From contig NZ_JAOQKI010000009.1 of NCBI RefSeq assembly GCF_025567465.1, forward strand, positions 1-64,000: DNA of 64,000 bases, given 5' to 3'. This DNA is from Roseburia_C amylophila. GTDB taxonomy: Bacteria > Bacillota > Clostridia > Lachnospirales > Lachnospiraceae. Position 1 is the stretch's first letter. The number at the start of each line of letters is the position of its first letter. The position numbers and the translations under genes were made by a program. Shown piece after piece: positions 15,699-25,558 of this stretch. Below the pieces are notes generated by a model that ran no database searches, was not told the origin of the DNA, and saw only the letters and a program-made list of their open reading frames with translations.

Positions 15699-16391
15699 TT
15701 ACTCTTCTCTTGGGTCAATGATCTTAACAGCATCAGCTACACGACCATACTGGCCTTTTGCTTTTTCCCATGCAGTGTTAGGGTCATCACCTTTTTTGAT
15801 AAAGTCTGTCATTTTTCCAAGAGAAACGAACTGATATCCGATAACTTCGTTGTTCTCGTCAAGAGCGATGCCTGTTACATAACCTTCAGCCATCTCTAAG
15901 TAACGAACACCTTTCTCCTTTGTTGCGTACATAGTACCAACCTGGGAACGAAGTCCTTTTCCTAAATCTTCCAGACCAGCACCTACTGCAAGTCCGTCAT
16001 CAGAGAATGCACTCTGAGTACGTCCGTAAACGATCTGTAAGAATAATTCTCTCATTGCTGTATTGATTGCGTCACAAACAAGGTCAGTATTTAATGCTTC
16101 AAGAATTGTTTTTCCCTGAAGAACCTCTGCTGCCATTGCTGCTGAATGTGTCATACCTGAGCATCCGATTGTCTCAACCAGTGCTTCTTCAATCACACCA
16201 TTCTTTACATTTAATGAAAGCTTGCAGGCACCCTGCTGTGGTGCACACCAGCCTACACCGTGTGTAAATCCTGAAATATCTTCAATTTTTTTGGAATGAA
16301 CCCATTTTCCTTCTTCTGGAATTGGAGCTGGCTCATGTTTTGCGCCCTTGGCAACAGGACACATGTTTTCGATTTCCTTCGTGTAAATCAT
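15699..16391 (-). CDS. NifU-like iron-sulfur cluster scaffold protein
   Basis: The 230-residue product shows the IscU/NifU N-terminal type pattern with three candidate cluster-binding Cys: GWCAPQQGACKL and ETIGCSGMTHSA, plus a later Cys in LVCDAINTAM. A C-terminal extension of about 80 residues is specific to the partner of GGGtGRT proteins. It likely assembles or delivers a cluster for the adjacent protein. AAAGGAGTC precedes the ATG. It is first in a two-gene operon. Confidence 0.85.
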   Translation of the reverse strand: MIYTKEIENMCPVAKGAKHEPAPIPEEGKWVHSKKIEDISGFTHGVGWCAPQQGACKLSLNVKNGVIEEALVETIGCSGMTHSAAMAAEVLQGKTILEALNTDLVCDAINTAMRELFLQIVYGRTQSAFSDDGLAVGAGLEDLGKGLRSQVGTMYATKEKGVRYLEMAEGYVTGIALDENNEVIGYQFVSLGKMTDFIKKGDDPNTAWEKAKGQYGRVADAVKIIDPREE

Positions 16392-16494
16392 TATAAGACT
16401 CCTTTCGATATGAAATATATATCATGTTAAACTTTGTTATACATTTAACACACCGCCCTCATTTTCTCACATTTTTTTACATTAGTCCAGTCTT

Positions 16495-16512
16495 TTTTAC
16501 AGGAAATGCACC
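16495..16512. repeat. Dispersed repeat (TTTACAGGAAAT family), half copy
   Basis: TTTTTTACAGGAAATGCA matches one arm of the palindromic repeat seen in full at 56945-56984. Here only one arm is present, between the NifU-like operon and the ABC exporter. Confidence 0.4.
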
Positions 16513-16529
16513 TTAATTTTCTCAATATG

Positions 16530-18107
16530 TTAATCTAATGCCTCCATCCGCTCAAATGCAAAGGATGCTCCAATTGCTCCAACCAGTGTCAGCAGGAATA
16601 TAACGACTATCATCATAATAAATCCTGCAGTCACAGAAATGAACGCTCCCGTTGCTACTGCCACAATGATTCCGACACATAATACCAGTCCCTGGAACAG
16701 CATCCGAAGAATCGTTCTGCCCAGTTCTCCAAACATTTTCCCTATCACGACATCTGCCAGCATATTCATATAAAGCTTATTAGCATTCAGGCACATATAT
16801 AAAATGACGGTCAAAATCATGTAAGACACCGGAAGTCCCATTACGATACTGCCCGGCAGCGTAATCAGAAGTCCGTCAATCAGCGCACGGATATGCTCCA
16901 TTTTGGTGGCATACCACATTTTCTTAAAATTGCTGTCCGGAATCAGATAGGTGTATGGATTTGCCAGTTCCTTAGACCACTTCGTCTTATAACCGCTGAA
17001 AATAAAGATAACATAGGCAATGACGCCCGGAATTACAAACATTTTAAAAGGCTGGCTGGAAATTTTATTATAATAAGAGACAACCGCAATTGCCACACCT
17101 ATGACCAGAAACAGCACCGAATTCCAGCCAAAGATAAAGAAACGGTTTTTACGGTATTCTAATACCTGCCGGTAGAAAATTGCTTTGGCGTAAGTTCCCT
17201 TATAAGCCATCTTTACATTCCGTAAATACTTTTTCTTGCCATTTCCCACTACAACCTCGCCCTTTTTCGAGCGTTTCATCCGGTCATCATAATCTTCTGC
17301 AAATTTTGCAGCATCTTCATAGAATTCTCCGGTACACTTCATCTTTTTCGCATAAAGTACCAGCAAAACAGTACTGATTAAAAGAAGTACGGTTGCCACC
17401 ACATTGATTCCTGCAGGGCCTATGATAATAAGCTGAATCAATGCAATTTCCCAGCCTATAATCGGAATCAGCTGTACCACCGGAAGCTGGATTAAGTCCA
17501 CAAACACAGATAACTGCATGCCTTTCACCGAAACAAAGTAGATTGCCACCAGTGCAAAAGCTGCCATTACTCCATACATAATATAAGTAAGTACGGTAAA
17601 GAACTGTTTGGGAAGTGTTTCATTTCCATAGCAGATAATCATTAACGCTCCCTCTAAAATATTTTCCAGTACACCAGCATAAAGGAAATATAAAATCATC
17701 TTATATGGTGTAACACCAAATACACCAATTCCAAGTACAAGTATAAATAGTTCAACAATAAAATTCGTTAAGAACTGCTTCTTTCCGGCATGAAGAATAA
17801 CTTTCTTCGGTTCTTCCGGTGCAGCAAATACAAAATGTACTTCTGACGGACGGAACAACAGTCCTTTTCTCTTGATATACGAAATCAGGTTTGCCGGAAC
17901 AATCATAACCATCAGTACTGATAAAACAGTTGCAATTCCTTCCGGGCTGTTTAATCCGAAGTCGACAGACATGGAACCAAGTCCATACAACACCAGTGCT
18001 GCATATAAAATAACAAATACCAGCGCAATATAAGTCTGTGGCCGTCTTAAACTCCGCTTCACTTTATTCTTAATGGTCCGGGAAAAAACAAAGGAAAGAC
18101 TACTCAT
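16530..18107 (-). CDS. ABC exporter permease (putative)
   Basis: The 525-residue membrane protein has about 12 hydrophobic segments and no nucleotide-binding motif. It is coupled to the ATPase gene before it: the ATG at 18107 lies 8 nt inside that gene. The pair forms an ABC-2-like exporter of unknown substrate. The central loop near residues 250-300 is basic and probably cytosolic. No accessory factor is next to it. Confidence 0.75.
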   Translation of the reverse strand: MSSLSFVFSRTIKNKVKRSLRRPQTYIALVFVILYAALVLYGLGSMSVDFGLNSPEGIATVLSVLMVMIVPANLISYIKRKGLLFRPSEVHFVFAAPEEPKKVILHAGKKQFLTNFIVELFILVLGIGVFGVTPYKMILYFLYAGVLENILEGALMIICYGNETLPKQFFTVLTYIMYGVMAAFALVAIYFVSVKGMQLSVFVDLIQLPVVQLIPIIGWEIALIQLIIIGPAGINVVATVLLLISTVLLVLYAKKMKCTGEFYEDAAKFAEDYDDRMKRSKKGEVVVGNGKKKYLRNVKMAYKGTYAKAIFYRQVLEYRKNRFFIFGWNSVLFLVIGVAIAVVSYYNKISSQPFKMFVIPGVIAYVIFIFSGYKTKWSKELANPYTYLIPDSNFKKMWYATKMEHIRALIDGLLITLPGSIVMGLPVSYMILTVILYMCLNANKLYMNMLADVVIGKMFGELGRTILRMLFQGLVLCVGIIVAVATGAFISVTAGFIMMIVVIFLLTLVGAIGASFAFERMEALD

Positions 18108-18813
18108 GTTCTTCACCACCAGTCTTTGGTTCTGTCACTTCAAAGAACAGTTCTTCTATGTCTTTATCCGCAATTTCATTTTTGTTAAATGTTGCTATAA
18201 TTTTCCCTTGTTCCATTACAAACATCACATCCCACAAATCTTTTACCATTTCAAGCATATGGGTACTGATAAGAATGGTACAGCCTTTCTCTTTTAACTC
18301 CAGTACAACTTCTTTTAATTCTTTTATAGCTGCCGGGTCAAGTCCCACCATCGGTTCATCCAACATCACAACCTTTGGATGAATAGCAAGTGCACAACAG
18401 ATACTGACCTTCTGCATCATTCCTTTGGACAATTCATTTCCCAGCTTCTCCTGTTTATCCAGAAGTTCAAAACGTGTCAGCAGTGCATCGATTTCTTCCT
18501 CTGTAATGTCGCTGTTATATGCCCGCTTCACATATTCGATATGCTCCCGCACCGTCAGTGCTTCAAACATTGCCGGAATCTCCGGTACATAGCCAAATAT
18601 TTTCTTCGCTTCCAGGCTTCTTGCTTTCATTCCATTAATACCAACACCGCCTTCATAGCGAAGGAGTCCTGCAATACTCTTTATAATGGTTGATTTTCCG
18701 GCACCATTTGGTCCAAGCAGGATACCGACCTGACCATCCTGCACCATAAAGCTGACATGATCTACTGCCACATTCTTTCCATATTTCTTAGTAAGCTCTT
18801 GTACTTCTAACAT
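18100..18813 (-). CDS. ABC transporter ATP-binding protein
   Basis: The 237-residue ATPase has Walker A GPNGAGKST, signature LSKGMMQK and Walker B VVMLDEPMVGLD. The type is that of drug, lantibiotic and Na+ exporters (CcmA/EcsA-like). The start at 18813 follows TTTGGAGGGTGAAA; the longer frame runs into repeats. It is first in the operon and overlaps the permease by 8 nt. The substrate is unknown. Confidence 0.9.
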   Translation of the reverse strand: MLEVQELTKKYGKNVAVDHVSFMVQDGQVGILLGPNGAGKSTIIKSIAGLLRYEGGVGINGMKARSLEAKKIFGYVPEIPAMFEALTVREHIEYVKRAYNSDITEEEIDALLTRFELLDKQEKLGNELSKGMMQKVSICCALAIHPKVVMLDEPMVGLDPAAIKELKEVVLELKEKGCTILISTHMLEMVKDLWDVMFVMEQGKIIATFNKNEIADKDIEELFFEVTEPKTGGEEHE

Positions 18814-18833
18814 TTTCACCCTCCAAAATTCAC

Positions 18834-18895
18834 GAGAAACACTCTTTGTAAGCTTCCCGTATATACTGCGAGAAACACTCTTTTCGAAGTTCTCG
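18834..18895. repeat. Two-copy tandem repeat upstream of the exporter operon
   Basis: GAGAAACACTCTTTGTAAGC at 18834 and GAGAAACACTCTTTTCGAAG at 18870 begin two 26-bp units 36 bp apart. The second unit is part of a CGAGAA..TTCTCG inverted repeat. A related string, GGAAACTCTCTTTACAGC, occurs at about 41495. This could be a regulator site for the exporter or a repeat remnant. Confidence 0.4.
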
Positions 18896-18903
18896 TCCAA
18901 CTA

Positions 18904-18957
18904 AAAAGCAGCTGTATGTATTACTTAATTAATACAGTAATGCATACAGCTGTTTTT
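18904..18957 (-). terminator. Terminator of the beta-helix protein gene
   Basis: CAGCTGTATG (18909-18918) and CATACAGCTG (18943-18952) pair, with an inner ATTAC/GTAAT stem. Both flanks are T- or A-rich, so it could work in either direction. It lies about 90 nt after the stop at 19044. Confidence 0.75.
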
Positions 18958-19043
18958 GTCAACCATTCATTTCTTAATTTTCTATTGTCATTTTTCTGCA
19001 AGCAGCTACCGCAGGTAACTTCTGTAGGTAAATTTCCATCCGT

Positions 19044-19715
19044 CTAGTCTTCTGCTTTACTTACAATTTCATTCTTATTCTTATAAATAGAATGCGCCGG
19101 AACTACTCCACGTACCGGGGAAAGCGGATAAATATTGGTATGTGGCCCGATGACTGTTCCCGGATTCAATACGGAATTACAGCCAACCTCTACAAAATCT
19201 CCCAGCATGGCACCAAATTTCTTGCGTCCGGTTTCCATCTTCTCATCAGCAGATTTTACTACCACCAGTGTCTTATCGGATTTTACATTGGATGTGATGG
19301 AACCTGCTCCCATGTGTGACTTGTATCCCAAAATAGAATCTCCCACATAATTATAGTGTGGTACCTGCACGGAATTAAAAAGAATGACATTCTTTAACTC
19401 GGTAGAATTGCCTACCACCGTTCCTTTTCCGACAATTGCATTACCACGAATGAATGCACAGTGTCGTATTTCAGCATTTTCATCAATAATTAAAGGACCA
19501 TTTAAACATGCTGTCGGTGCCACGGCAGCGGATTTTGCCACCCAGATATCCTCACCCTTCTGTTCATAAACATCCGGATTCAATGTTTTTCCCAGTTCTT
19601 TGATATAATCTCCGATTCCGGCAAGTGCCTCCCACGGATAAGTAAATTGTGCAAGATAATCCTTTGCGATTGTCTCCTCTAATGTATACATATTACTGAT
19701 TTTGCACTGTTCCAT
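19044..19715 (-). CDS. Left-handed beta-helix transferase (GlmU C-terminal-like)
   Basis: The 223-residue product is built largely of hexapeptide repeats, such as AVAPTACLNGPLIIDENAEI and VVGNSTELKNVI. It resembles the acetyltransferase half of GlmU and the UDP-sugar pyrophosphorylase-like proteins common in Clostridia. No nucleotidyl-transferase motif is present. An acyl transfer to a sugar nucleotide is the likely reaction; the substrate is unknown. The start at 19715 follows GAGGAAGAGAAAG and overlaps the end of topB by 23 nt. Confidence 0.75.
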   Translation of the reverse strand: MEQCKISNMYTLEETIAKDYLAQFTYPWEALAGIGDYIKELGKTLNPDVYEQKGEDIWVAKSAAVAPTACLNGPLIIDENAEIRHCAFIRGNAIVGKGTVVGNSTELKNVILFNSVQVPHYNYVGDSILGYKSHMGAGSITSNVKSDKTLVVVKSADEKMETGRKKFGAMLGDFVEVGCNSVLNPGTVIGPHTNIYPLSPVRGVVPAHSIYKNKNEIVSKAED

Positions 19716-22700
19716 CTTTCTCTTCCTCTCTTTCTTCTTCCGGTTTCCGGTCAAAATCAAAACGGATTTCATCCTCTTCAAACTTCAGACAGGTATCAAA
19801 TACATTTCCTGCTTTCGAAGTAAATCCGGTTATTTTTTTAGCGGTATATCCTTTTGTAAAAAGCTCTTCTAACACTTCTTCAGCCAGTTCCACCTTTGCT
19901 ACATAACGGTTCACCCGGAATCCGCAGTCACATTCATAGTACCACTGGCTTTTCTTTAACAATGCCCCACACTTTGGACATTTTACTTTTGTCTCTTCCG
20001 GTTTCGGACGCTCCGGAAAGTCAAATTCAATGCGTCCATCCTCGGTAAGCTTCAATGGTGCATCAAATTTCTTGCCATTCTTAGATTTAAATCCTGTTAT
20101 AATTTCTGTCTTTCCTGTTAGTAAAAGTGCTTTTACCTGAGTTTCCTTTAATTTTACTCCGGCTATTTTACCGATTGAGAAACGGCAGCTGTCCTCTTTG
20201 TTTCTGTCATAATTGGCACAGCCATAGCCAAATGGCGTCTGCACAATATCACCCTGACACAGTGGACATTTTACATCTTTTACCTTCTTTGCTTCCACAT
20301 GCTCAAAATCAAATTTCAGGACTTTCTTTCCGTTCTCATCTTCTCCAAGCATCAGGCAGGCATCAAATTTCTTCTTATTCTTTGAAGTAAATCCACGAAT
20401 CGTTCCGGTTCTTCCATTGGTCAGAAGCTCCTTCACCTGGGCGGTGTTTAAATCTTTCCCGGCTATTTTTCCAATGGCAAACCGGCAGCCAGCCTCATCT
20501 TCCGCTTTATAATTGGCACAGCCATAACCAAATGGCTTTATTTCTATTGCTCCGCCACACAACGGACAACTTACGCCCTCTATGGTCTCCGGCTCATTCT
20601 GTGAAAAATCAAAGGTTATATTCGGTTTTCCTTCTTCATCCTTTGTCATCACAAGGCAGGCAGAAAACTTCTTCTTATTCTTCGAAGTAAATCCTTTTAA
20701 GACTCCGGTTCTGCCTTCGCTCAATAACTGCTTTACTTCTTCATCGTTAAGCTCTCTTCCGGCGATAGAACCAATAGCGAAACGGCAGCCACTGCCATCT
20801 TTATTATAATTTGAGCAACCATAACCAAAAGGTGTAGTCTCAATCTCACCGCCACAGACCGGACAGGTTGCTCCGATTTTAACCTTTGCCTTCATATCTT
20901 TGGCATTGCTGCCAGCCAATGGCCGGATCTGCCCGGCAATCTGGCTGGTGAGATTCTCATTTATCATGGAAACTGTTTCTTTCCGGATAAATTCTTCTAA
21001 CTTCTCCCGGTAATCTTCCATCGGAACGGTTCCCTGGGTAATGCCATCCAAGCCCTTTTCCCAGGAAGCGGTCATCTTGGGATTCAAAAGCGCCGGAACA
21101 GTCATATTCACCACTTCATAAACCATCTCGCCTAAGGCTTCCGGCGTCAGCACCTGTGTTTTCTTATTTAAAGCAAGATAGCCGATACGCACCAGCTTCT
21201 TGATGATTTCTGCCCTTGTAGCAGAGGTTCCAATTCCGGAGCCTTTAATCTGTTCTCTTAATTCCTCTTCCTCGATTAACTGTCCCGCATTTTCCATGGC
21301 AAGCACCATGGAACCTGAAGTATAACGCTTTGGTGGAGAAGTCTTTCCCTCTTTTACCAGAAATTCTTTTACTTCTGCGGTATCTCCTTCTTTGAGACTA
21401 TCTGCAAGTTTTAGTAATGCTGCGCTGTTCTTCGGATTGTTTTCTTCTCCGTCACCATCTTCCTTTTCCCGTTTTTCTTTGGTATCCGGTCTTCCGGCAA
21501 TTTCAAGATATCCGGGAACCTTTAATACTTTTGCTCCGGCAAAGAAAGATTCCTTTTCAATTCCGATGGTCAGCTTTACCGTCTGATACTGTGCCGGCGG
21601 ATAGAAAATACTTAAGAAACGCCGCACGATCAGTTCGTAGACCCGCTTCTGCAATTCCGTCAGCGACTTATATTCATTGACCTGTCCGGTTGGAACAATA
21701 GCATAATGGTCTGTAATCTTACTGTCATCGGTATAACTGCTCTTTCCGATATTTTTATATAAACCATGCTCCACAATATTTTGCACAAAGGGAGCAACCG
21801 GCTCAAAGGAACGGAGTCCTCTGATATTCTTACTGATTTCTTTTGCAACGGCAGAAGATAACACTCTGGCATCCGTTCTCGGATAAGTAGTCAGCTTTCT
21901 TTCATATAAGTCCTGTGCTACCTGCAGCGTCTCGTCCGGGCTGATTTTAAACCTTTTCGAGCACTCTGCCTGAAGCTCCGCCAGGTTAAATAAAAGCGGT
22001 GCACGTTTCTTTGAAATTCCTTTATCTACTGTTTTTACAATCGCTGTTTTATTAGTTAAATCTTTAATTAATTTTTCTGCATGTACTTTTTCTTTGAATC
22101 CATTCTCTTTATAAAGCAACGGAGATGCATAATAAGAAGAACCTTCTACCGCTTTCCATTCACCTTCTATCTCTGCATCAAAGAAATTTCCCACCACCCG
22201 GTAAAATGGTGTCTCTACAAAATTACGGATTTCCCGCTCCCGGATTACAACCATGCCAAGTACACAGGTCATGACACGGCCAACTGCAATTGCAGTATAG
22301 GACTTGGTTCCTGCAGCATCATTTAAAAGATTTCCATATTTTACAGACATGACACGGGAAAAATTAATTCCCATGGCATAGTCTTCAATGGTACGCATAA
22401 TCCCGGAATTAGCAAGATTATCATAATCCGACATTGGTCTTGCTTCCGCAATTCCTCTTTTAATTTCTTCCTCCGTCTGCGAATCTATCCATACCCGCAG
22501 CTCTTTCATACCTTCACGGACTCCACCGAACCGCCGGATATTCTCTTCAATGGTCTGTCCTTCTTTTCCGGCATCGCCTGCCCAGTAAACGGTATCAATA
22601 TCTTCCCGGTGTAAGAGCTTATGTACGATGTCATACTGTTTGCTTACAGATGGTATGACATTATATTTATAATCTTTCGGAAGAAATGGAAGGTCTTCTA

Positions 22701-22887
22701 ACTTCCACTTCTTATATTTTATATCATATTCTTCCGGATATACCATTTCCACCAGATGACCAACACACCAGGTAATGGCATAGTGACTGTCTTCGATATA
22801 TCCGTCATTTCTGCCGGATACGCCAAGAATTCGTGCAAATTCCCGGGCAACACTTGGTTTCTCCGTGATAATTAACGACTTACCCAA
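19693..22887 (-). CDS. topB: DNA topoisomerase III
   Basis: This type IA topoisomerase (1064 residues) relaxes and decatenates DNA. It has an N-terminal TOPRIM domain (LIITEKPSVAREFARILG) and the active-site Tyr in RKLTTYPRTDAR. The C-terminal third has three repeats of a Cys motif (such as CPVCGGEIETTPFGYGCSNY), each followed by a GFTSKNKKKF-type Toprim_Crpt segment, and a fourth, more divergent CPKCG unit. It is longer than E. coli TopB. The start is a TTG at 22887 with GGAGGAAATAACGG before it. It overlaps the next gene downstream. Confidence 0.95.
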   Translation of the reverse strand: MGKSLIITEKPSVAREFARILGVSGRNDGYIEDSHYAITWCVGHLVEMVYPEEYDIKYKKWKLEDLPFLPKDYKYNVIPSVSKQYDIVHKLLHREDIDTVYWAGDAGKEGQTIEENIRRFGGVREGMKELRVWIDSQTEEEIKRGIAEARPMSDYDNLANSGIMRTIEDYAMGINFSRVMSVKYGNLLNDAAGTKSYTAIAVGRVMTCVLGMVVIREREIRNFVETPFYRVVGNFFDAEIEGEWKAVEGSSYYASPLLYKENGFKEKVHAEKLIKDLTNKTAIVKTVDKGISKKRAPLLFNLAELQAECSKRFKISPDETLQVAQDLYERKLTTYPRTDARVLSSAVAKEISKNIRGLRSFEPVAPFVQNIVEHGLYKNIGKSSYTDDSKITDHYAIVPTGQVNEYKSLTELQKRVYELIVRRFLSIFYPPAQYQTVKLTIGIEKESFFAGAKVLKVPGYLEIAGRPDTKEKREKEDGDGEENNPKNSAALLKLADSLKEGDTAEVKEFLVKEGKTSPPKRYTSGSMVLAMENAGQLIEEEELREQIKGSGIGTSATRAEIIKKLVRIGYLALNKKTQVLTPEALGEMVYEVVNMTVPALLNPKMTASWEKGLDGITQGTVPMEDYREKLEEFIRKETVSMINENLTSQIAGQIRPLAGSNAKDMKAKVKIGATCPVCGGEIETTPFGYGCSNYNKDGSGCRFAIGSIAGRELNDEEVKQLLSEGRTGVLKGFTSKNKKKFSACLVMTKDEEGKPNITFDFSQNEPETIEGVSCPLCGGAIEIKPFGYGCANYKAEDEAGCRFAIGKIAGKDLNTAQVKELLTNGRTGTIRGFTSKNKKKFDACLMLGEDENGKKVLKFDFEHVEAKKVKDVKCPLCQGDIVQTPFGYGCANYDRNKEDSCRFSIGKIAGVKLKETQVKALLLTGKTEIITGFKSKNGKKFDAPLKLTEDGRIEFDFPERPKPEETKVKCPKCGALLKKSQWYYECDCGFRVNRYVAKVELAEEVLEELFTKGYTAKKITGFTSKAGNVFDTCLKFEEDEIRFDFDRKPEEEREEEKDGTVQNQ

Positions 22888-22960
22888 CCGTTATTTCCTC
22901 CAATTTCTGTGCCTAATCTATTATTTTAACTTTTTATCATTTTTTGACTTTTCCGGCACT

Positions 22961-24322
22961 TTATAATTCCTTCATATCGATCAGGACAAATCTTTTATCT
23001 TCTTCTGCCATCTGCTTTAAATCCTCTGCAAATTCCTGTGCGGAAAACATATAAAGATATTTTGCAGAAATTTTTGCCTGCTTCAGATTATCAAGCAATG
23101 CTTCACCTGCCGTGCGGGTCATATAAGGCTCTGACCAGTTACAGATTCCGACAATACTCTCACGAACACTGTTCTGGGCGACAATATCGATATTGCCCTT
23201 CTTTCCAACCCAGGTTCCAATCCGGTGAATGTCAATCGGAAGTTTACCAATACGATTTAATAAAGTCAGATATTCCCGGCAGACCTTGACAAAATAACGG
23301 TTCATATAGTCATCTAAATCTTTTTCAATATAAGTATCATAAAATTCTTCCGGTGCCATCATATATAAGTCCGATAAATGTGGATAGACAAAACGGAACC
23401 AGAAATTCACATAAGTATTGGCAATGCGGTAAACACCCTTTTTCGTATTCTCCCAGCCACCGGTATCAAAGGAAACCACCTTTTCCACCACATCAAATGC
23501 CATCAGATTCTTCATGTAGACACTGATTTTTGCTCTGGAGAAGCCTGTCTTTAAAAAGAGGTCATTCAGCTTATTATTTCCCGAAGCCAATGCCGCAAGT
23601 ATTGTATTATATACAGAAAGTTCTCTTAATTCAATGCTGATATAATTTTCTGCCTCATGGAACAGGAAGCCATCCGGAGACAAAATATGCCGGCAGACAT
23701 TTTCCTTAATACTCTTTTTGGAGTTCCAGCGTGTAAGATAACCCGGCACACCTCCAATAATTCCATAGACCTGCACTGCCTGACTGGTTCCATATTCCGG
23801 GAAATGTCGAACCACATCAAGAAATGTCGCATCCTCCATGCGGATGGCTGCGTCTACCTTCTTTAAGTATTCACCATATTTTTCTCTGCAGTCTTCCTCT
23901 ACCCATACCAGTGAAGAGCTGGTCAGAATAATCATAACAGGACCCGGATATAATTTCTTTGCTTTCAGTTTCAGAATGCTGTTCATAAAGCCGACATCTT
24001 TTCTGGCAATATACTGGAATTCATCAATGACAACCACAAGCTTGGTCGGGTCTCCACTCTTGATGCGGTTAAAGAATTCATCATAACTATAGCGTGTCAG
24101 ACGAATCCCGTATTTTGCTTCCACTTCCTGCCCCATCTGTAAAACCTGTTCCCTTTCGGATGCCTGTCTGGCGCGATAGTAAAAAAACTTTTTCTCCTTA
24201 CAGAATTCTTTTATTAACTGCTCTTTCTGGCAGTTATCTCTTCCATATAAAAGAACAATCTGATTGCCGGACTGTCCATATACCTCTTCTAATTTCTTTA
24301 ATTCGGATGTCTGAATCATCAT
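22961..24322 (-). CDS. AAA/DUF234-type ATPase with degenerate P-loop
   Basis: This 453-residue protein is of the archaeal-type ATPase family. The Walker B motif LVVVIDEFQYI (near residue 95) and the sensor ILTSSSLVWVE are clear. The position of the Walker A loop reads LYGRDNCQKEQLIKEF, without GKT or GKS. A winged-helix middle (IIGGVPGYLTRW, TGFSRAKISVYMKNL) and a C-terminal DUF234 nuclease-like part (GKKGNIDIVAQN) follow. Such proteins are often tied to mobile elements or defence; the function is unknown. SD AGGAGGATATTACCA precedes ATGATG. It is a single gene. Confidence 0.7.
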   Translation of the reverse strand: MMIQTSELKKLEEVYGQSGNQIVLLYGRDNCQKEQLIKEFCKEKKFFYYRARQASEREQVLQMGQEVEAKYGIRLTRYSYDEFFNRIKSGDPTKLVVVIDEFQYIARKDVGFMNSILKLKAKKLYPGPVMIILTSSSLVWVEEDCREKYGEYLKKVDAAIRMEDATFLDVVRHFPEYGTSQAVQVYGIIGGVPGYLTRWNSKKSIKENVCRHILSPDGFLFHEAENYISIELRELSVYNTILAALASGNNKLNDLFLKTGFSRAKISVYMKNLMAFDVVEKVVSFDTGGWENTKKGVYRIANTYVNFWFRFVYPHLSDLYMMAPEEFYDTYIEKDLDDYMNRYFVKVCREYLTLLNRIGKLPIDIHRIGTWVGKKGNIDIVAQNSVRESIVGICNWSEPYMTRTAGEALLDNLKQAKISAKYLYMFSAQEFAEDLKQMAEEDKRFVLIDMKEL

Positions 24323-24416
24323 TGGTAATATCCTCCAGAATTTCTAATTTTAAGAAGTCACTCTAACAGAAATAATATCACATTTTAATTTTTCTATCAA
24401 CGCCAAAACGATAAAA

Positions 24417-24440
24417 AAGAATGTGCCTTGGCACATTCTT
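24417..24440 (-). terminator. Terminator of asd
   Basis: AAGAATGTGCC-TT-GGCACATTCTT is an almost perfect palindrome with T-runs on the minus strand. It lies 33 nt after the asd stop. The same palindrome core recurs at 56858-56879. Confidence 0.85.
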
Positions 24441-24472
24441 TTCTGTCTTCATTTTGTTACATATTTTGCTGC

Positions 24473-25558
24473 TTATTTTGCAGTAATGTAACCCTGTGCT
24501 TTTAAAAGTTCTGCACAAAGAACAGCTCCACCAGCCGCACCACGTACGGTATTGTGGGATAATCCTACGAATTTCCAATCATATACGGTGTCCTCACGAA
24601 GACGTCCAACACTGATTCCCATACCGTTTTCATAGTTAACATCCATAGAAACCTGTGGTCTGTTGTCTTCTTCTAAGTACTGAATAAACTGCTTTGGTGC
24701 ACTTGGAAGATTTAATTCCTGTGGAACACCCTTGAAGTTTACTAATTTTTCGATTAACTGCTCTTTTGTAGGGTTCTTTTTGAACTTAACAAATACAGCT
24801 GCTGTATGTCCGTTTAATACCGGAACACGGATACACTGGCAGGTAATAACCGGTGATGCAGCAGGTACAATGACACCATCTTTGATTTCACCCCAGATAC
24901 GAAGCGGCTCTTTTTCGGATTTTTCTTCCTCACCACCGATGTATGGGATAATATTTCCAACCATTTCCGGCCAGTCCTTAAAGGTTTTTCCGGCACCGGA
25001 AATTGCCTGATAGGTAGTTGCTACTACTTCATATGGTTCAAACTCTTTCCATGCTGTAAGAACAGGAGCATAACTCTGGATGGAGCAGTTTGGTTTTACT
25101 GCAACGAATCCTCTCTTGGTTCCCAGTCTCTTGCGCTGGAATTCGATTACTTTCATATGTTCCGGATTGATTTCAGGTACTACCATAGGAACATCCGGTG
25201 TCCATCTGTGTGCACTGTTGTTCGAAACAACAGGAGTCTCTGTCTTAGCATATGCTTCTTCAATTGCTTTGATTTCATCTTTGGTCATATCTACGGCACT
25301 GAATACGAAATCAACTTCTGCTGCAACATTTTCTACTTCATTTACATTCTTTACTACAATATTTTTAACGGCTTCCGGCATTGGAGTATCCATTTTCCAA
25401 CGATCTCCAACTGCTTCTGCATAGGTCTTTCCTGCACTTCTTGGGCTTGCTGCAATTGTAGTTACCTCAAACCATGGATGATTCTCCAGAAGAGAGATAA
25501 ATCTCTGACCTACCATTCCTGTTCCACCTAAAATACCGACTTTTAATTTGCTGCTCAT
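24473..25558 (-). CDS. asd: Aspartate-semialdehyde dehydrogenase
   Basis: It reduces aspartyl phosphate to aspartate semialdehyde with NADPH, at the branch to lysine, threonine and methionine. The 361-residue length and the motifs GILGGTGMVGQRF, SNNSAHRW and VKPNCSIQSY (active-site Cys) fit the archaeal/fungal-type enzyme common in Lachnospiraceae. GGAGAAAAAGAA precedes the ATG. It has its own promoter and terminator. The leader is too short for a lysine riboswitch. Confidence 0.95.
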   Translation of the reverse strand: MSSKLKVGILGGTGMVGQRFISLLENHPWFEVTTIAASPRSAGKTYAEAVGDRWKMDTPMPEAVKNIVVKNVNEVENVAAEVDFVFSAVDMTKDEIKAIEEAYAKTETPVVSNNSAHRWTPDVPMVVPEINPEHMKVIEFQRKRLGTKRGFVAVKPNCSIQSYAPVLTAWKEFEPYEVVATTYQAISGAGKTFKDWPEMVGNIIPYIGGEEEKSEKEPLRIWGEIKDGVIVPAASPVITCQCIRVPVLNGHTAAVFVKFKKNPTKEQLIEKLVNFKGVPQELNLPSAPKQFIQYLEEDNRPQVSMDVNYENGMGISVGRLREDTVYDWKFVGLSHNTVRGAAGGAVLCAELLKAQGYITAK

